DNA of 64,000 nucleotides from Deltaproteobacteria bacterium IMCC39146 (GTDB taxonomy: Bacteria; Desulfobacterota; Desulfuromonadia; Desulfuromonadales; BM103), in the NCBI GenBank assembly GCA_030005635.1, contig JARUHP010000007.1, forward strand, positions 105,862 to 169,861, written 5' to 3'. Position 1 is the stretch's first letter. Every line of letters starts with the position of its first letter. Positions 1-8,140 of this stretch are shown here, piece after piece. A model generated the notes under the pieces. It was not told the origin of the DNA, ran no database searches, and was given only the letters and a program-made list of their open reading frames with translations. The translations under genes were made by a program, and so were the position numbers.

Positions 1-1149
1 CCTTTCTTCGGTTTCGGCGATTCCTTCTTCGATGACTTCTTCCGTCAGTTTTCACAGACGCGCAGTTATCGGACGCAGGCGCTCGGCTCGGGAGCGATTA
101 TCGACAGCCGCGGCTACCTGGTAACAAACGCTCACGTTGTGGAAAAAGCCTCGAAGATTTATGTTGCTCTGCCGGGAGAACGCAAGGAGCGAGAGGCTTC
201 TTTGGTTGGTCTGGACCCGGCGACGGACCTGGCCGTAATCAGGGTGATCACAGAGCAAAGCCTGCCAAGTCTTACTTTTGCCGATGATGACGATCTGTTG
301 CTCGGAGAAACGGTTATTGCAATCGGGAACCCCCTCGGTTTGGAGAATTCGGTAACGACCGGTGTTGTCAGCGCGCCAAAACGCAGACTGCCGGACGGTG
401 AGGGTGGCGTGGCTGCTTTTATCCAGACCGACGCCCTGATTAACCCCGGCAACTCCGGTGGCCCCCTTCTGGATATCAATGGCCGGCTGATCGGGATCAA
501 TACGGCTATTGCCCAACAGGCTCAGGGAATAGGCTTCGCTATCCCTGTTAAGGTCGTTCGTCGGGTGGTTAACGATCTGGTTGTACATGGTCGCTTACGT
601 TCAGCTTATGCGGGAATTCTTCCCGGCGAGATCAGCAGAACCATGGTGAAATCACGAGGCGCCGGTGGTGCTCTGGTGACTGAGGTCGACTATGGTTCTC
701 CTGCAGCAAAAGCAGGCATTCGTGTCGCTGATGTTGTTCTGGAACTCGATGGCGTGCAAACCGATTCAGCCTCGGAATACCTGGCTTTGTTACGTACGTA
801 CCCTCCGGGGGCAAAGATCACGTTGACGTTGTTGCGCGGCGAAGAGGTGCTAAGTGAAACGATCAACCTTGAGGAGCTCCCTCCGGGCTACGCACTACAT
901 TATTTAGAGCGGATCTTTGGCCTTTTGGTAGAAGAAGACCGGCAGGGGATTGTTATCACAAAAGTTCTCTCAAAATCACCAGCGGCGCAGATAGAATTAA
1001 GGCCAGGTGATCGGATCACAGAGCTTGCAGGCGTTCGTGTGGATAACCTGGACGCTTTTGTTGCACGAGTTGAAGAGACCCTCGGCCATCTGCCGTTGCG
1101 CTTCACGCTCTTCAGAGGGCAACGTGGCTACCTGGCCGAGATGCCATAG
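1..1149 (+). CDS. HtrA/Deg-family periplasmic serine protease, 5'-truncated
   Basis: The reading frame is open from the first base, so the N-terminus and any signal peptide lie outside the window. The catalytic triad of the trypsin-like domain is visible: His in VTNAHVV, Asp in DPATDLAVI and Ser in NPGNSGGPL. Two PDZ domains follow, one starting near base 600 (GALVTEVDYGSPAAKAGI) and one near base 900 (GIVITKVLSKSPAAQI). This is the Do/DegP/DegQ layout, a periplasmic quality-control protease and chaperone. The visible upstream stretch is Phe/Gly-rich, as is usual just before the protease domain of this family. Family assignment is firm; which Deg paralogue it is cannot be told from this piece. 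Confidence 0.93.
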   Translation, partial: PFFGFGDSFFDDFFRQFSQTRSYRTQALGSGAIIDSRGYLVTNAHVVEKASKIYVALPGERKEREASLVGLDPATDLAVIRVITEQSLPSLTFADDDDLLLGETVIAIGNPLGLENSVTTGVVSAPKRRLPDGEGGVAAFIQTDALINPGNSGGPLLDINGRLIGINTAIAQQAQGIGFAIPVKVVRRVVNDLVVHGRLRSAYAGILPGEISRTMVKSRGAGGALVTEVDYGSPAAKAGIRVADVVLELDGVQTDSASEYLALLRTYPPGAKITLTLLRGEEVLSETINLEELPPGYALHYLERIFGLLVEEDRQGIVITKVLSKSPAAQIELRPGDRITELAGVRVDNLDAFVARVEETLGHLPLRFTLFRGQRGYLAEMP

Positions 1150-1207
1150 AAAACTGTGGGTTTGTTATAAAAGGGACCTTCAATGAGGTTTTATTCTTTT
1201 CAAGGCA

Positions 1208-1376
1208 GCTGGCAGCCTGTAGCATAATCAGGGCTGAAGCGAAATTTTGGGTGTTTGAGAACAGCTTTTGGCTCTTTTGAGAGTAATAGCCGTAGCTATT
1301 GGTCGAAAAGGAGCAGAAATACGGGCCAAACAAGTGAATTTGTAGCCAGTTCATTGATAGTCCGATAGACTGTTAG
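1208..1376 (+). repeat. MITE-like 168-bp element, copy A (degenerate ends)
   Basis: The interior matches the other copies (17491, 45051, and inverted at 55704 and 59318): GAGAGTAATAGCCGTAGC followed by TATTGGTCGAAAAGGAGC. Its terminal repeats are worn, with GCAGCCTGTAGCATAATCAG on the left and TAGTCCGATAGACTGTTAG on the right. It lies between the protease gene and the thioredoxin gene. No transposase is encoded. Confidence 0.85.
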
Positions 1377-1426
1377 AAAAAATGACTTTACATTGGCCGA
1401 AATGGCAACCAATCTGGTTGACATCT

Positions 1427-1436
1427 CCCCCCCCCC
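1427..1436 (+). repeat. Poly-C tract (10 C) in a candidate promoter spacer
   Basis: Ten consecutive C residues lie between a TTGACA (1418-1423) and a weak -10-like TAAGGT (1439-1444), about 90 bp upstream of the thioredoxin start. The -35 match is seen directly. That it is a promoter, and that tract length tunes it, are inferences. Confidence 0.4.
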
Positions 1437-1531
1437 TGTAAGGTTACATGGTGGACAAATACTGTTTTTCCTGTATGTCTTTAAAGTGAAGCCAAACTTA
1501 AGGATATTTGACTCAAAAAAAGGGCTCTTTC

Positions 1532-2068
1532 ATGCGTCGTCTCGCTTTAATCGTTGTTGTTATTCTCCTGGTTTGTGGATCTCTTTACCTCGGCACTGCT
1601 AGCAGTTCAAGACCCTCTTATGAACCGGCTAAAATTGTTGATATGGGCGACCAGGCTCCAGATTTCCTGCTCCAGGATACCGCCGGAAACGAGGTCTCTC
1701 TGGCGTCATTACGAGGCAAGGTTGTGCTGGTTAATTTCTGGGCGACCTGGTGTCCGCCGTGCCGCGCGGAAATGCCCTCAATGGAGAAACTTAATGAGGC
1801 CATGGCTGGTGAAGATTTCGTGATGTTGGCAATCAATGTTGAAGAAAATGGCCGGAGTGTTGTCCCTGAATTTCTGAACAAGTCGCCACATAAGTTCTCT
1901 GTCCTTTACGATGAGCAGGGCGTTGCCCAGAATCTTTACGGAGTCTACAGGTTCCCGGAGTCTTTTGTGATTCGAAAAGATGGTGTCGTAGATGATAAAA
2001 TCATTGGTGCTATAGACTGGGCGCACCCTACGACGATTGAGTATTTCAAGGAGTTGGCAAAAGGATAA
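1532..2068 (+). CDS. TlpA/ResA-type membrane-anchored thioredoxin
   Basis: A 178-residue thiol-disulfide oxidoreductase. An N-terminal hydrophobic segment (residues about 4-22) acts as membrane anchor or uncleaved signal, and a thioredoxin-like AhpC/TSA fold carries the active site WCPPC. I chose the ATG at 1532 because AAGGG stands 7-8 bases upstream; an in-frame TTG at 1508 has no such site. The gene is followed after 5 bases by a CcdA homologue, which in known systems passes electrons across the membrane to such thioredoxins for apocytochrome c reduction. In a cytochrome-rich metal reducer that role is likely but inferred. Confidence 0.9.
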   Translation: MRRLALIVVVILLVCGSLYLGTASSSRPSYEPAKIVDMGDQAPDFLLQDTAGNEVSLASLRGKVVLVNFWATWCPPCRAEMPSMEKLNEAMAGEDFVMLAINVEENGRSVVPEFLNKSPHKFSVLYDEQGVAQNLYGVYRFPESFVIRKDGVVDDKIIGAIDWAHPTTIEYFKELAKG

Positions 2069-2073
2069 CTCGC

Positions 2074-2820
2074 TTGCAAGAAGCCGCTAACATAACTTAC
2101 TGGATTGCTTTTACAGCTGGGATTCTATCCTTCGCTTCCCCATGTGTGCTGCCTCTTATCCCCTCATACCTGACCTATATCACCGGGCTCTCGTTCAGCC
2201 AACTCGAAGATGCACACCCCAATGCCAAAGTGCGGATAACGGTTCTTCTGCATTCGATTTGTTTTATCCTCGGCTTCACTGTCGTATTTGTCCTGCTGGG
2301 AGCCATCGCCGGAGTTGCTTCAAGTAAGTTTCAGCTCTATTTGCGCGAGGGATTGGAATGGGTTGAAAAGATTGGCGGCTTATTTATTTTCCTCTTTGGC
2401 GTTCATATGACAGGTCTCTTTCATTTTGGTGTGTTGCTTGGTGAGAAGAGGGTTCATCTGCACAAGAAACCCAGCGGTTACATCGGTACCTTCGTGGTTG
2501 GTGTTGCCTTTGCCGCGGGTTGGACTCCCTGTATCGGTCCAATCCTGGCTTCCATTCTGATGGTTGCTGCGTCGTCTGGGCAGATTGGTGAGGGTATTGG
2601 GCTGCTCGCTGTTTATTCTCTTGGGCTCGGCGTCCCCTTCCTGCTCGCCGGCCTTCTGTTTCACCAATTCCTGGTTGCCTTCAATCGGTTCAGGAAATAT
2701 ATCCGTTTCGTTGAAATCTTCACCGGAGCCATGCTCATGGCCGTTGGCATCATGCTCATGTTCAACCTGATGGGCAAACTCACCATGTATCTTTACCAGA
2801 TTTTTCCTGTTCAGGGTTAG
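2074..2820 (+). CDS. ccdA: CcdA-type cytochrome c biogenesis / thiol transporter
   Basis: A 248-residue membrane protein of the DsbD-beta/CcdA family with about six hydrophobic segments. The two redox-active cysteines sit in the family positions, ASPCVLPLIPSYL near residue 22 and GWTPCIGPILAS near residue 150. The start is a TTG preceded by AAAGGA at an 8-base gap; no ATG exists near the N-terminus in this frame. It directly follows the TlpA-like gene, so the two probably form an operon moving reducing equivalents from cytoplasmic thioredoxin to the periplasm. Confidence 0.9.
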   Translation: MQEAANITYWIAFTAGILSFASPCVLPLIPSYLTYITGLSFSQLEDAHPNAKVRITVLLHSICFILGFTVVFVLLGAIAGVASSKFQLYLREGLEWVEKIGGLFIFLFGVHMTGLFHFGVLLGEKRVHLHKKPSGYIGTFVVGVAFAAGWTPCIGPILASILMVAASSGQIGEGIGLLAVYSLGLGVPFLLAGLLFHQFLVAFNRFRKYIRFVEIFTGAMLMAVGIMLMFNLMGKLTMYLYQIFPVQG

Positions 2821-2855
2821 TCTGCAAGGGGGGCGTTCCTGCTTCCGCAATTCGC

Positions 2856-2884
2856 TTGACAGTTCCTCTTCCCTCGTTTAAGTT
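2856..2884 (+). promoter_or_regulatory. Candidate sigma-70 promoter for the Fur-family gene
   Basis: TTGACA at 2856-2861 and TAAGTT at 2879-2884 are separated by 17 bases, about 30 bp upstream of the ATG chosen for the regulator. The -35 box is perfect and the -10 is partial. Confidence 0.5.
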
Positions 2885-2912
2885 GAAATCCGTTTTCATT
2901 TGGGCGGGGTCT

Positions 2913-3353
2913 ATGGGAAGCACTGAAAGCAAAAATAAATTCAAAGATTTCCTCCTCTCTCAAGGTTTGAAATCAACCAACCAACGTGAGCTTATTCTCG
3001 AAGAGTTTCTTCGTGCCGGATCGCATCTTTCGACGGAAGAGCTCTACATACGTTTGCGCAAGAAACACCCTCGTATCGGTTATGCAACCGTTCATCGCAG
3101 CTTGAAACTGTTTGCACAGTGCGGCATTGCCGAGCAACGTCATTTTGGAGATGGTCAGGCACGTTATGAGGCCAGTGACCATGACGAGCATCACGATCAT
3201 CTGATCTGTGTCTCCTGCGGGAAAATTGTCGAATTCGAGGATCCTCGTATCGAGGCCCTCCAGGTGGAAGTCGCCGGCGAGCATGGCTTTTCGATTGAGC
3301 GCCATCGTCTTGAGCTTTACGGTTCTTGTGCTGACTGTTCCTCCATAACGTAA
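2913..3353 (+). CDS. fur: Fur-family metalloregulator
   Basis: A 146-residue protein with an N-terminal winged helix (ATVHRSLKLF recognition region) and a C-terminal dimerisation domain. It carries the His-rich metal site HDEHHDHLIC and two zinc-type CxxC pairs, CVSC and CADC. An upstream in-frame TTG at 2856 falls in the -35 box, so I take the ATG at 2913. It lies just before feoB, whose promoter carries a Fur box, so it is a good candidate for the regulator of that gene. Fur cannot be told from PerR or Zur with certainty by eye, so the symbol is provisional. Confidence 0.85.
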   Translation: MGSTESKNKFKDFLLSQGLKSTNQRELILEEFLRAGSHLSTEELYIRLRKKHPRIGYATVHRSLKLFAQCGIAEQRHFGDGQARYEASDHDEHHDHLICVSCGKIVEFEDPRIEALQVEVAGEHGFSIERHRLELYGSCADCSSIT

Positions 3354-3373
3354 GACAAGTCTCTTTTTTTCGT

Positions 3374-3576
3374 TTTATAACCTAAACAGAGGGGATACGT
3401 CTTTACACCAAAGCAGTAAAAGCTAAGGATCAAAAGACCAACGCAAAGTCTAGAAAAGCAAGAAAGAAGCAAAGGGTGACTGTTTTTCGCTTTTTGAAGT
3501 GTTTTTCTTTGCGGACTTTCTCTACCCCTTTCGCGCCTTTGCGTTAAGTACTTACAACCTTTGTTTGGGTTATAAG
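3374..3576. repeat. Long inverted-repeat element, copy 1
   Basis: A ~200-bp element whose outer arms read TTATAACCTAAACAGAGG and CCTTTGTTTGGGTTATAAG in inverted orientation, with inner arms of ACGCAAAG words facing CTTTGCG words. A close copy stands at 6647-6850 and a degraded one at about 8141-8300. It fills most of the gap between the Fur-family gene and feoB. Confidence 0.85.
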
Positions 3577-3597
3577 TTAGCTTTTTTGTGTTATTCT

Positions 3598-3616
3598 GAA
3601 AATGATTATCAATAAC
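3598..3616 (+). promoter_or_regulatory. Fur box upstream of feoB
   Basis: GAAAATGATTATCAATAAC matches the classical 19-bp Fur operator (GATAATGATTATCATTATC) at most positions. It ends 25 bp before the feoB start, where bound Fur-Fe(II) would block transcription. This is the strongest operator sequence in the window. Confidence 0.85.
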
Positions 3617-3641
3617 AACATGGAAGGCTCTCCGTACGTCT

Positions 3642-5597
3642 ATGCAAAGCCAAGTGCAAACTGAAAAGAAAATTATCCTGGTTGGTAACCCGAATGTCGG
3701 TAAAAGTGTGGTGTTCAACACCATGACCGGCAGCTACACGACAGTTTCCAACTACCCCGGCACCTCTGTCGAGGTCTCACGGGGACAATGCGAGATCTCT
3801 GGCGAAAATTATCAGGTCCTCGATACTCCCGGGATGTACTCTTTGCTTCCCATTACAGAGGAAGAGCGGGTGGCCCGACGGATTCTCCTTGAGGAGTCGC
3901 CGCATGTGGTGGTGCACGTCATCGATGCACGCAATCTTGAGAGAATGCTGCCGATGACGCTTCAACTCATTGAAGCAGGGTTGCCGGTTGTTCTTCTGAT
4001 CAACATTATGGATGAAGCGGAGCGGGTGGGTATGCATGTCGATATCGCTCTGCTGCAGGAGAAATTGCAAATTCCTGTTGTTGGCGGTGCGATGGGGCGT
4101 GCCAAGCGAGGCCTGTGGGAACTGCGAGATGCGATACGTGATTTTAAAGTCAGTAAAGCAACCTTTAACTATGCAACAGATCTTGAAAAAGACATCCATG
4201 GCATTAGCAGTTTGATGCAAGGGGAGTACACTCTCAACAGGCGTAGTTTGACCCTTATGCTGTTACAACGCGATGAGGAGATTGCTGAGAGAGTTAAGGA
4301 CAGGGAAGGTGATCGCTACGAAAGTGTCGAAAAGGCCGTTAACGACACCGTCTTTGACCGACGTGTGGACCTTCACCTGCGTATCAGCCTTGAGCGTAAA
4401 CGGATCTGTAAAGGCCTCCTGGATGGTGTCATAACTCAGAAAGAAGGGAACCAGCAGACCTTCGCCGATCGATTCTCCAACTTGACAATGAATCCCTGGA
4501 CCGGCGTTCCTTTGCTGCTGATCGTTCTCTATTTGGGGTTGTACCAGTTTGTTGGCGGCTTCGGTGCCGGAACCATTGTCGATTTTCTCGAGGGAACCCT
4601 CTTTGAAGAGTTTCTCAACCCCTGGGTGATCGGTCTGTGTGAGACGTATATCCCCTGGTATTGGCTCAATGAACTTATCGTTGGTGAATACGGATTGTTC
4701 ACGCTGGGTGTACGTTATGCTGTCGCAATTATCCTGCCCATCGTAGGAACTTTCTTTATCGCCTTTGCTGTCATCGAAGACAGTGGTTATTTTCCCCGAC
4801 TGGCAATGTTGGTTGACAGGCTCTTTAAAAAAATTGGCTTGAACGGACGTGCGGTTATCCCCATGGTTCTCGGCTTCGGCTGCGATACCATGGCTACGGT
4901 TGTCACCCGGACCCTGGAGTCGACCCGTGAACGGATCATTGCGACCCTTCTGCTTGCTCTGGCCATTCCATGCAGTGCGCAGATGGGTGTTATTCTTGGT
5001 CTTCTCTCCGGCGTGCCTGGAGCCCTGATGGTCTGGATGGCGAGCATGATCGGTGTGTTCCTGCTGGTTGGCTTGCTGGCTGCGCAAGTCGTACCCGGTG
5101 AGCGGCCGATGTTCTACATGGAAATCCCGCCTATGCGTCTGCCTCAGGTGCAGAACGTTATGATCAAGACCCTCACCCGCATGCAGTGGTATTTCATGGA
5201 GATCTTCCCACTCTTCATGATTGCTTCTGTCCTGCTTTGGGCTGGCAAACTTTCCGGAGCTCTGCAATGGCTGGTTGGTGCCTTCAACCCGGTGATGCGT
5301 CTTCTCGGCTTACCGAATGAGGCTTCGGCGGCCTTTATCTTCGGTTTCTTCCGCCGTGATTTTGGTGCGGCGGGTCTTTATGACCTGCAGAACGATGGCT
5401 TGCTTGATCCGGTACAACTAACGGTTGCCGCAGTCACCTTGACTTTGTTTGTCCCATGCGTTGCACAGTTTCTGGTGATGCAGAAGGAGCGTGGCTGGAA
5501 AACCTCTCTAACCATCTTCTTCCTGGTGACCGGTCTGGCTTTTGCCGTGGGCTGGTCACTTAATAAATTCTTATTGATGACGGGGCTTCTTGCGTGA
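3642..5597 (+). CDS. feoB: Ferrous iron transporter FeoB
   Basis: A 651-residue Fe(II) transporter of the inner membrane. The N-terminal G-domain shows G1 GNPNVGKS (residues 15-22), G3 DTPG (61-64) and G4 NIMD (121-124). The membrane part holds the two Gate regions with conserved Cys, including GFGCDTMATV and PCSAQMG. Length is somewhat below E. coli FeoB (773 aa). The ATG at 3642 has only a distant GGAAGG upstream, so the exact start is slightly uncertain. Expression is probably repressed by Fur through the box at 3598-3616. No stand-alone FeoA is seen; a FeoA domain occurs in the DtxR-like protein downstream. Confidence 0.96.
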   Translation: MQSQVQTEKKIILVGNPNVGKSVVFNTMTGSYTTVSNYPGTSVEVSRGQCEISGENYQVLDTPGMYSLLPITEEERVARRILLEESPHVVVHVIDARNLERMLPMTLQLIEAGLPVVLLINIMDEAERVGMHVDIALLQEKLQIPVVGGAMGRAKRGLWELRDAIRDFKVSKATFNYATDLEKDIHGISSLMQGEYTLNRRSLTLMLLQRDEEIAERVKDREGDRYESVEKAVNDTVFDRRVDLHLRISLERKRICKGLLDGVITQKEGNQQTFADRFSNLTMNPWTGVPLLLIVLYLGLYQFVGGFGAGTIVDFLEGTLFEEFLNPWVIGLCETYIPWYWLNELIVGEYGLFTLGVRYAVAIILPIVGTFFIAFAVIEDSGYFPRLAMLVDRLFKKIGLNGRAVIPMVLGFGCDTMATVVTRTLESTRERIIATLLLALAIPCSAQMGVILGLLSGVPGALMVWMASMIGVFLLVGLLAAQVVPGERPMFYMEIPPMRLPQVQNVMIKTLTRMQWYFMEIFPLFMIASVLLWAGKLSGALQWLVGAFNPVMRLLGLPNEASAAFIFGFFRRDFGAAGLYDLQNDGLLDPVQLTVAAVTLTLFVPCVAQFLVMQKERGWKTSLTIFFLVTGLAFAVGWSLNKFLLMTGLLA

Positions 5598-5767
5598 AGT
5601 GCACTTTTTGCGATAATGAGCTGACTCCCGAAATGCTGCGCGAAAAAGGTTGTGGTGGTTGCATGGGCGGCTGTCGCAAGATCCATTGTCCTTACTGCGG
5701 GCAGGAAAACCCTGTGGTCCCGGAATTTCTGGAAAAGATTGTACAGAAGGCACAACCTAAAGATTGA
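5594..5767 (+). CDS. Small Cys-rich protein overlapping the feoB stop
   Basis: A 57-residue protein starting with GTG inside the feoB stop (GTGA overlap), so it is translationally coupled to FeoB. It contains eight cysteines: CTFC, then CGGCMGGC, then CPYC. The outer pairs resemble a two-knuckle zinc ribbon. The position fits small FeoB-associated proteins (FeoC or Cys-rich FeoB partner types), but I recognise no exact family. A role as a FeoB partner, iron or zinc sensor, or redox switch is an inference from location and cysteine content. Confidence 0.75.
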   Translation: MKCTFCDNELTPEMLREKGCGGCMGGCRKIHCPYCGQENPVVPEFLEKIVQKAQPKD

Positions 5768-5795
5768 CGAACTTTTATCGAAACATAAGGACTTG

Positions 5796-5856
5796 CCACA
5801 GAGGCACAGAGTTCACAGAGAACACCAAACAGACCTTAGCCTCTGTGCCTCTGTGG
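5796..5856. repeat. Perfect 16-bp inverted repeat (CCACAGAGGCACAGAG)
   Basis: CCACAGAGGCACAGAG at 5796-5811 is repeated as its exact reverse complement at 5841-5856, with a 29-base loop. Related words recur at 8081-8107 and 20872-20882. It lies between the Cys-rich gene and the DtxR-FeoA gene. It could form a stable hairpin in RNA, but no U-tract follows, so I do not call a terminator. Confidence 0.8.
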
Positions 5857-5928
5857 CGTAAAATTGTTTTGGCTTGTCTCTAACTTTAAATTTACTGGTT
5901 ATGATTGTCTGAGAAAGGATGTTGTTAT

Positions 5929-6576
5929 ATGAACGTTTCGGCAAAGGCTGAAGAAATTCTCGAGTCCCTCTGGATTGCGACTGAAGAAAAAGGCGAAGAT
6001 GCGGCTCATTTTGAGAGACTCGGCATTGCTCAGGAAGACGAAGGCCTGGCTGAACTGGTTGGGCTGGCTTTTGTTGAGGTAAACGGTGAGTGGGTTCGTT
6101 TGCGCAAGGAAGGTCGCGAAGAAGCACGAATGACCGTCCGCCGGCATCGTCTCGCTGAGCGTCTGATGATGGATATCCTTGATATCAAAGGGGTGACTGG
6201 TGATGAGCGAGCCTGTGAGTTCGAGCATCTGTTGCATCATGGCGTGGACACCAAGATTTGCACCCTCCTCAATCATCCAACGACGTGCCCTCACGGCAAG
6301 CCGATTCCTCCGGGGAGTTGCTGTGAACAAGCGCGTCAGGAAGGTGAGGTTGGTGTTGTCGCCCTGACCGAACTTAAAGCCGGAGAGAAGGGCGAAATTG
6401 CCTACCTTGCCGCAACGGATGCCAGTAAAATGAAGAAGTTGATGAGTATGGGTGTTTTGCCGGGTAGCGACCTTGTGGTCACCAGGACCTTCCCGTCGTA
6501 TATCTTTAAGGTGGGGTATTCGGAGTTCGCAGTGGACGCTGAACTCGCCAGGGAGATTTTTGTGCGCAAAGTTTAG
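5929..6576 (+). CDS. DtxR/MntR-type metalloregulator with C-terminal FeoA domain
   Basis: A 215-residue protein. The N-terminal part (about 1-75) is a DtxR-type winged helix, followed by a dimerisation and metal-binding region (DERACEFEHLLHHG, then CPHGKPIPPG). The last ~75 residues are an SH3-like FeoA domain (LKAGEKGEIAYLAA). The ATG at 5929 has GAAAGGA 9 bases upstream; an ATT further up is not used. Located after feoB, it probably senses Fe(II) or Mn(II) and may interact with FeoB through its FeoA domain. The domain call is secure; metal and targets are inferred. Confidence 0.88.
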   Translation: MNVSAKAEEILESLWIATEEKGEDAAHFERLGIAQEDEGLAELVGLAFVEVNGEWVRLRKEGREEARMTVRRHRLAERLMMDILDIKGVTGDERACEFEHLLHHGVDTKICTLLNHPTTCPHGKPIPPGSCCEQARQEGEVGVVALTELKAGEKGEIAYLAATDASKMKKLMSMGVLPGSDLVVTRTFPSYIFKVGYSEFAVDAELAREIFVRKV

Positions 6577-6646
6577 TTGTTCTCTGGTTATTCAAGGGCC
6601 CTTTATCTCTTGCAACCATCTTTGTGATTACCTATAGTTAATCGGG

Positions 6647-6850
6647 TCTATAATCCAAACAAAGGCAATAGGTCTTTACACCAAAACAGTATGAGCCAAA
6701 TCAAAAGACTAACGCAAAGACGCAAAGAAAAGCCAAGAAAGACGCAAAGGGTGGCTATTCTCGCTTTTTTGAAGTGGTTTTCTTTGCGGGTCTTCTTTAC
6801 CCCTTTGCGTCTTTGCGTTAAATCCTTACAACCTTTGTTTGGGTTATAAG
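6647..6850. repeat. Long inverted-repeat element, copy 2
   Basis: Outer arms TCTATAATCCAAACAAAGG and CCTTTGTTTGGGTTATAAG; inner arms AACGCAAAGACGCAAAG (6711-6727) and its perfect reverse complement (6803-6819). It is the same element as at 3374-3576, with the same internal segment order. It fills most of the 354-bp gap before the actin-like gene. Confidence 0.88.
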
Positions 6851-6930
6851 TCCGCAGTTAATAAACTTTTATGCCATCCTTCGGGTGGTCGATGATTATG
6901 GGCGGGGACTCCCTGAAGTAGGAGGAATGA

Positions 6931-7986
6931 GTGGAAACTCTGGGAATTGATATCGGCTTCGGTTTTACGAAGGCGACAGATGGCAAGCGTGACCTGGTTT
7001 TTAAATCGGTCCTGGGTGAGTCGACGGATATCCAGTTTCGCGATGAGATGATTGCTGCACCGGGTGAAGATGAAAAACACCTGCAGGTCGAGGTCGACGG
7101 CAAATCTTATTTTGTCGGTGAGCTCGCTGAGAGGCAAAGCAATGTGCGTTTCTTTACTCTCGACCAGGCCCAGTTTATAGCGAAGTTTGCCAAGGTTTTT
7201 GCCCTGGCGGCTACGGCTCAAATGGTTAAAGGCTTTGTCCCCGTTAACCTGGTGACCGGTTTGCCGATCGGCTATTACCGGCAATACAAGGATGAATTGG
7301 CAAAGCTCCTCGTTGGCGAACACAAAGTGACCTTGGTCGATGCCAACGGCAAGCAGGAAGAAAAATCTATCAGCATCAACAAGGTTCGCGTTGTACCGCA
7401 ACCCTTTGGTTCTCTTTTCAACATGATGCTCAATGACCTAGGTGAAATGGGTGACAAGCGCCTGATCAAGGATAAAATCGGTATTATCGATGTCGGTTTC
7501 CGCACCTCCGATTACACCATCTCTGACAAGATGCGCTATTCCGAGCGGGGCAGCCGCACCACGGATTCTGGCATTGCCAGGGCTTTCAATGTAATTGCGA
7601 CCAAGTTGCGCGAGAACAGCGGTATCAATGTTGAACTCTACCGCCTTTATGAAGCGATTGATGAAGGCAGTATCAAGATCAGAGGCAAGGTCTACGATCT
7701 TAAAAGTTTGACAGATCAGGTTTTCAGCCAACTGGCAACGTCGATCGCCAATGAAGTCGATCGCCTCTGGGTTGATGACTGGGATATCGATGCCATGGTT
7801 ATTACCGGTGGCGGTGGCGCAGTCCTGGCAAAATACCTCAAGCCACTTCTCAACGGCGAGATCATGGAGACCGACCCTGACCTGGATATGCGACTTTACA
7901 ACGTGCATGGCTATCGCAAGTTTGGGCAACACCTCTGGGCCCGCGGCAACACCCCTCCTCAGTCACCGGCAGCGCCTACAACTTAA
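6931..7986 (+). CDS. ParM/Alp-like actin-family ATPase
   Basis: A 351-residue member of the ParM/StbA branch of the actin superfamily. Phosphate-1 motif DIGFGFTKA lies at the N-terminus, phosphate-2 GIIDVGFRTSDY near residue 187, and the adenosine motif VITGGGGAVL near residue 290. The start is GTG with AGGAGG 5 bases upstream. ParM filaments segregate plasmids with a ParR adaptor and a parC site; no ParR-like gene is next to it here. Chromosomal orphans of this type exist, but the function in this setting is unknown. A strong terminator follows, so the gene appears monocistronic. Confidence 0.82.
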   Translation: METLGIDIGFGFTKATDGKRDLVFKSVLGESTDIQFRDEMIAAPGEDEKHLQVEVDGKSYFVGELAERQSNVRFFTLDQAQFIAKFAKVFALAATAQMVKGFVPVNLVTGLPIGYYRQYKDELAKLLVGEHKVTLVDANGKQEEKSISINKVRVVPQPFGSLFNMMLNDLGEMGDKRLIKDKIGIIDVGFRTSDYTISDKMRYSERGSRTTDSGIARAFNVIATKLRENSGINVELYRLYEAIDEGSIKIRGKVYDLKSLTDQVFSQLATSIANEVDRLWVDDWDIDAMVITGGGGAVLAKYLKPLLNGEIMETDPDLDMRLYNVHGYRKFGQHLWARGNTPPQSPAAPTT

Positions 7987-7998
7987 ATGATTTCGATG

Positions 7999-8024
7999 CG
8001 CCCCCATATTTTGGGGGCGTTTTT
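7999..8024 (+). terminator. Rho-independent terminator after the actin-like gene
   Basis: CGCCCCC, a 7-base loop, GGGGGCG and then TTTTT form a classic GC hairpin with a U-tract, 13 bases after the stop codon. Confidence 0.92.
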
Positions 8025-8140
8025 GCTGTGTATCATTGGTTGAAGATTCCTTAGAACTGACAACATTAAGAAAAGCTTCGCCTCAGAGACACAGAGTTCA
8101 CAGAGAAAGGACTCTTATTGGTGTTTTTAAGGGGGGCGCG

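Noticed and set aside
2856..2912. Upstream TTG start for the Fur-family gene
   Set aside because: It falls on the -35 box of the likely promoter and adds residues that do not fit the family.
4263..5267. Long open frame (334 codons) on the minus strand inside feoB
   Set aside because: It mirrors the codon bias of feoB and has a composition rich in His, Gln and Asn with no recognisable domain.
6585..6610. Terminator after the DtxR-FeoA gene (AAGGGCCCTT)
   Set aside because: The palindrome is only ten bases with no loop and no clean U-tract.
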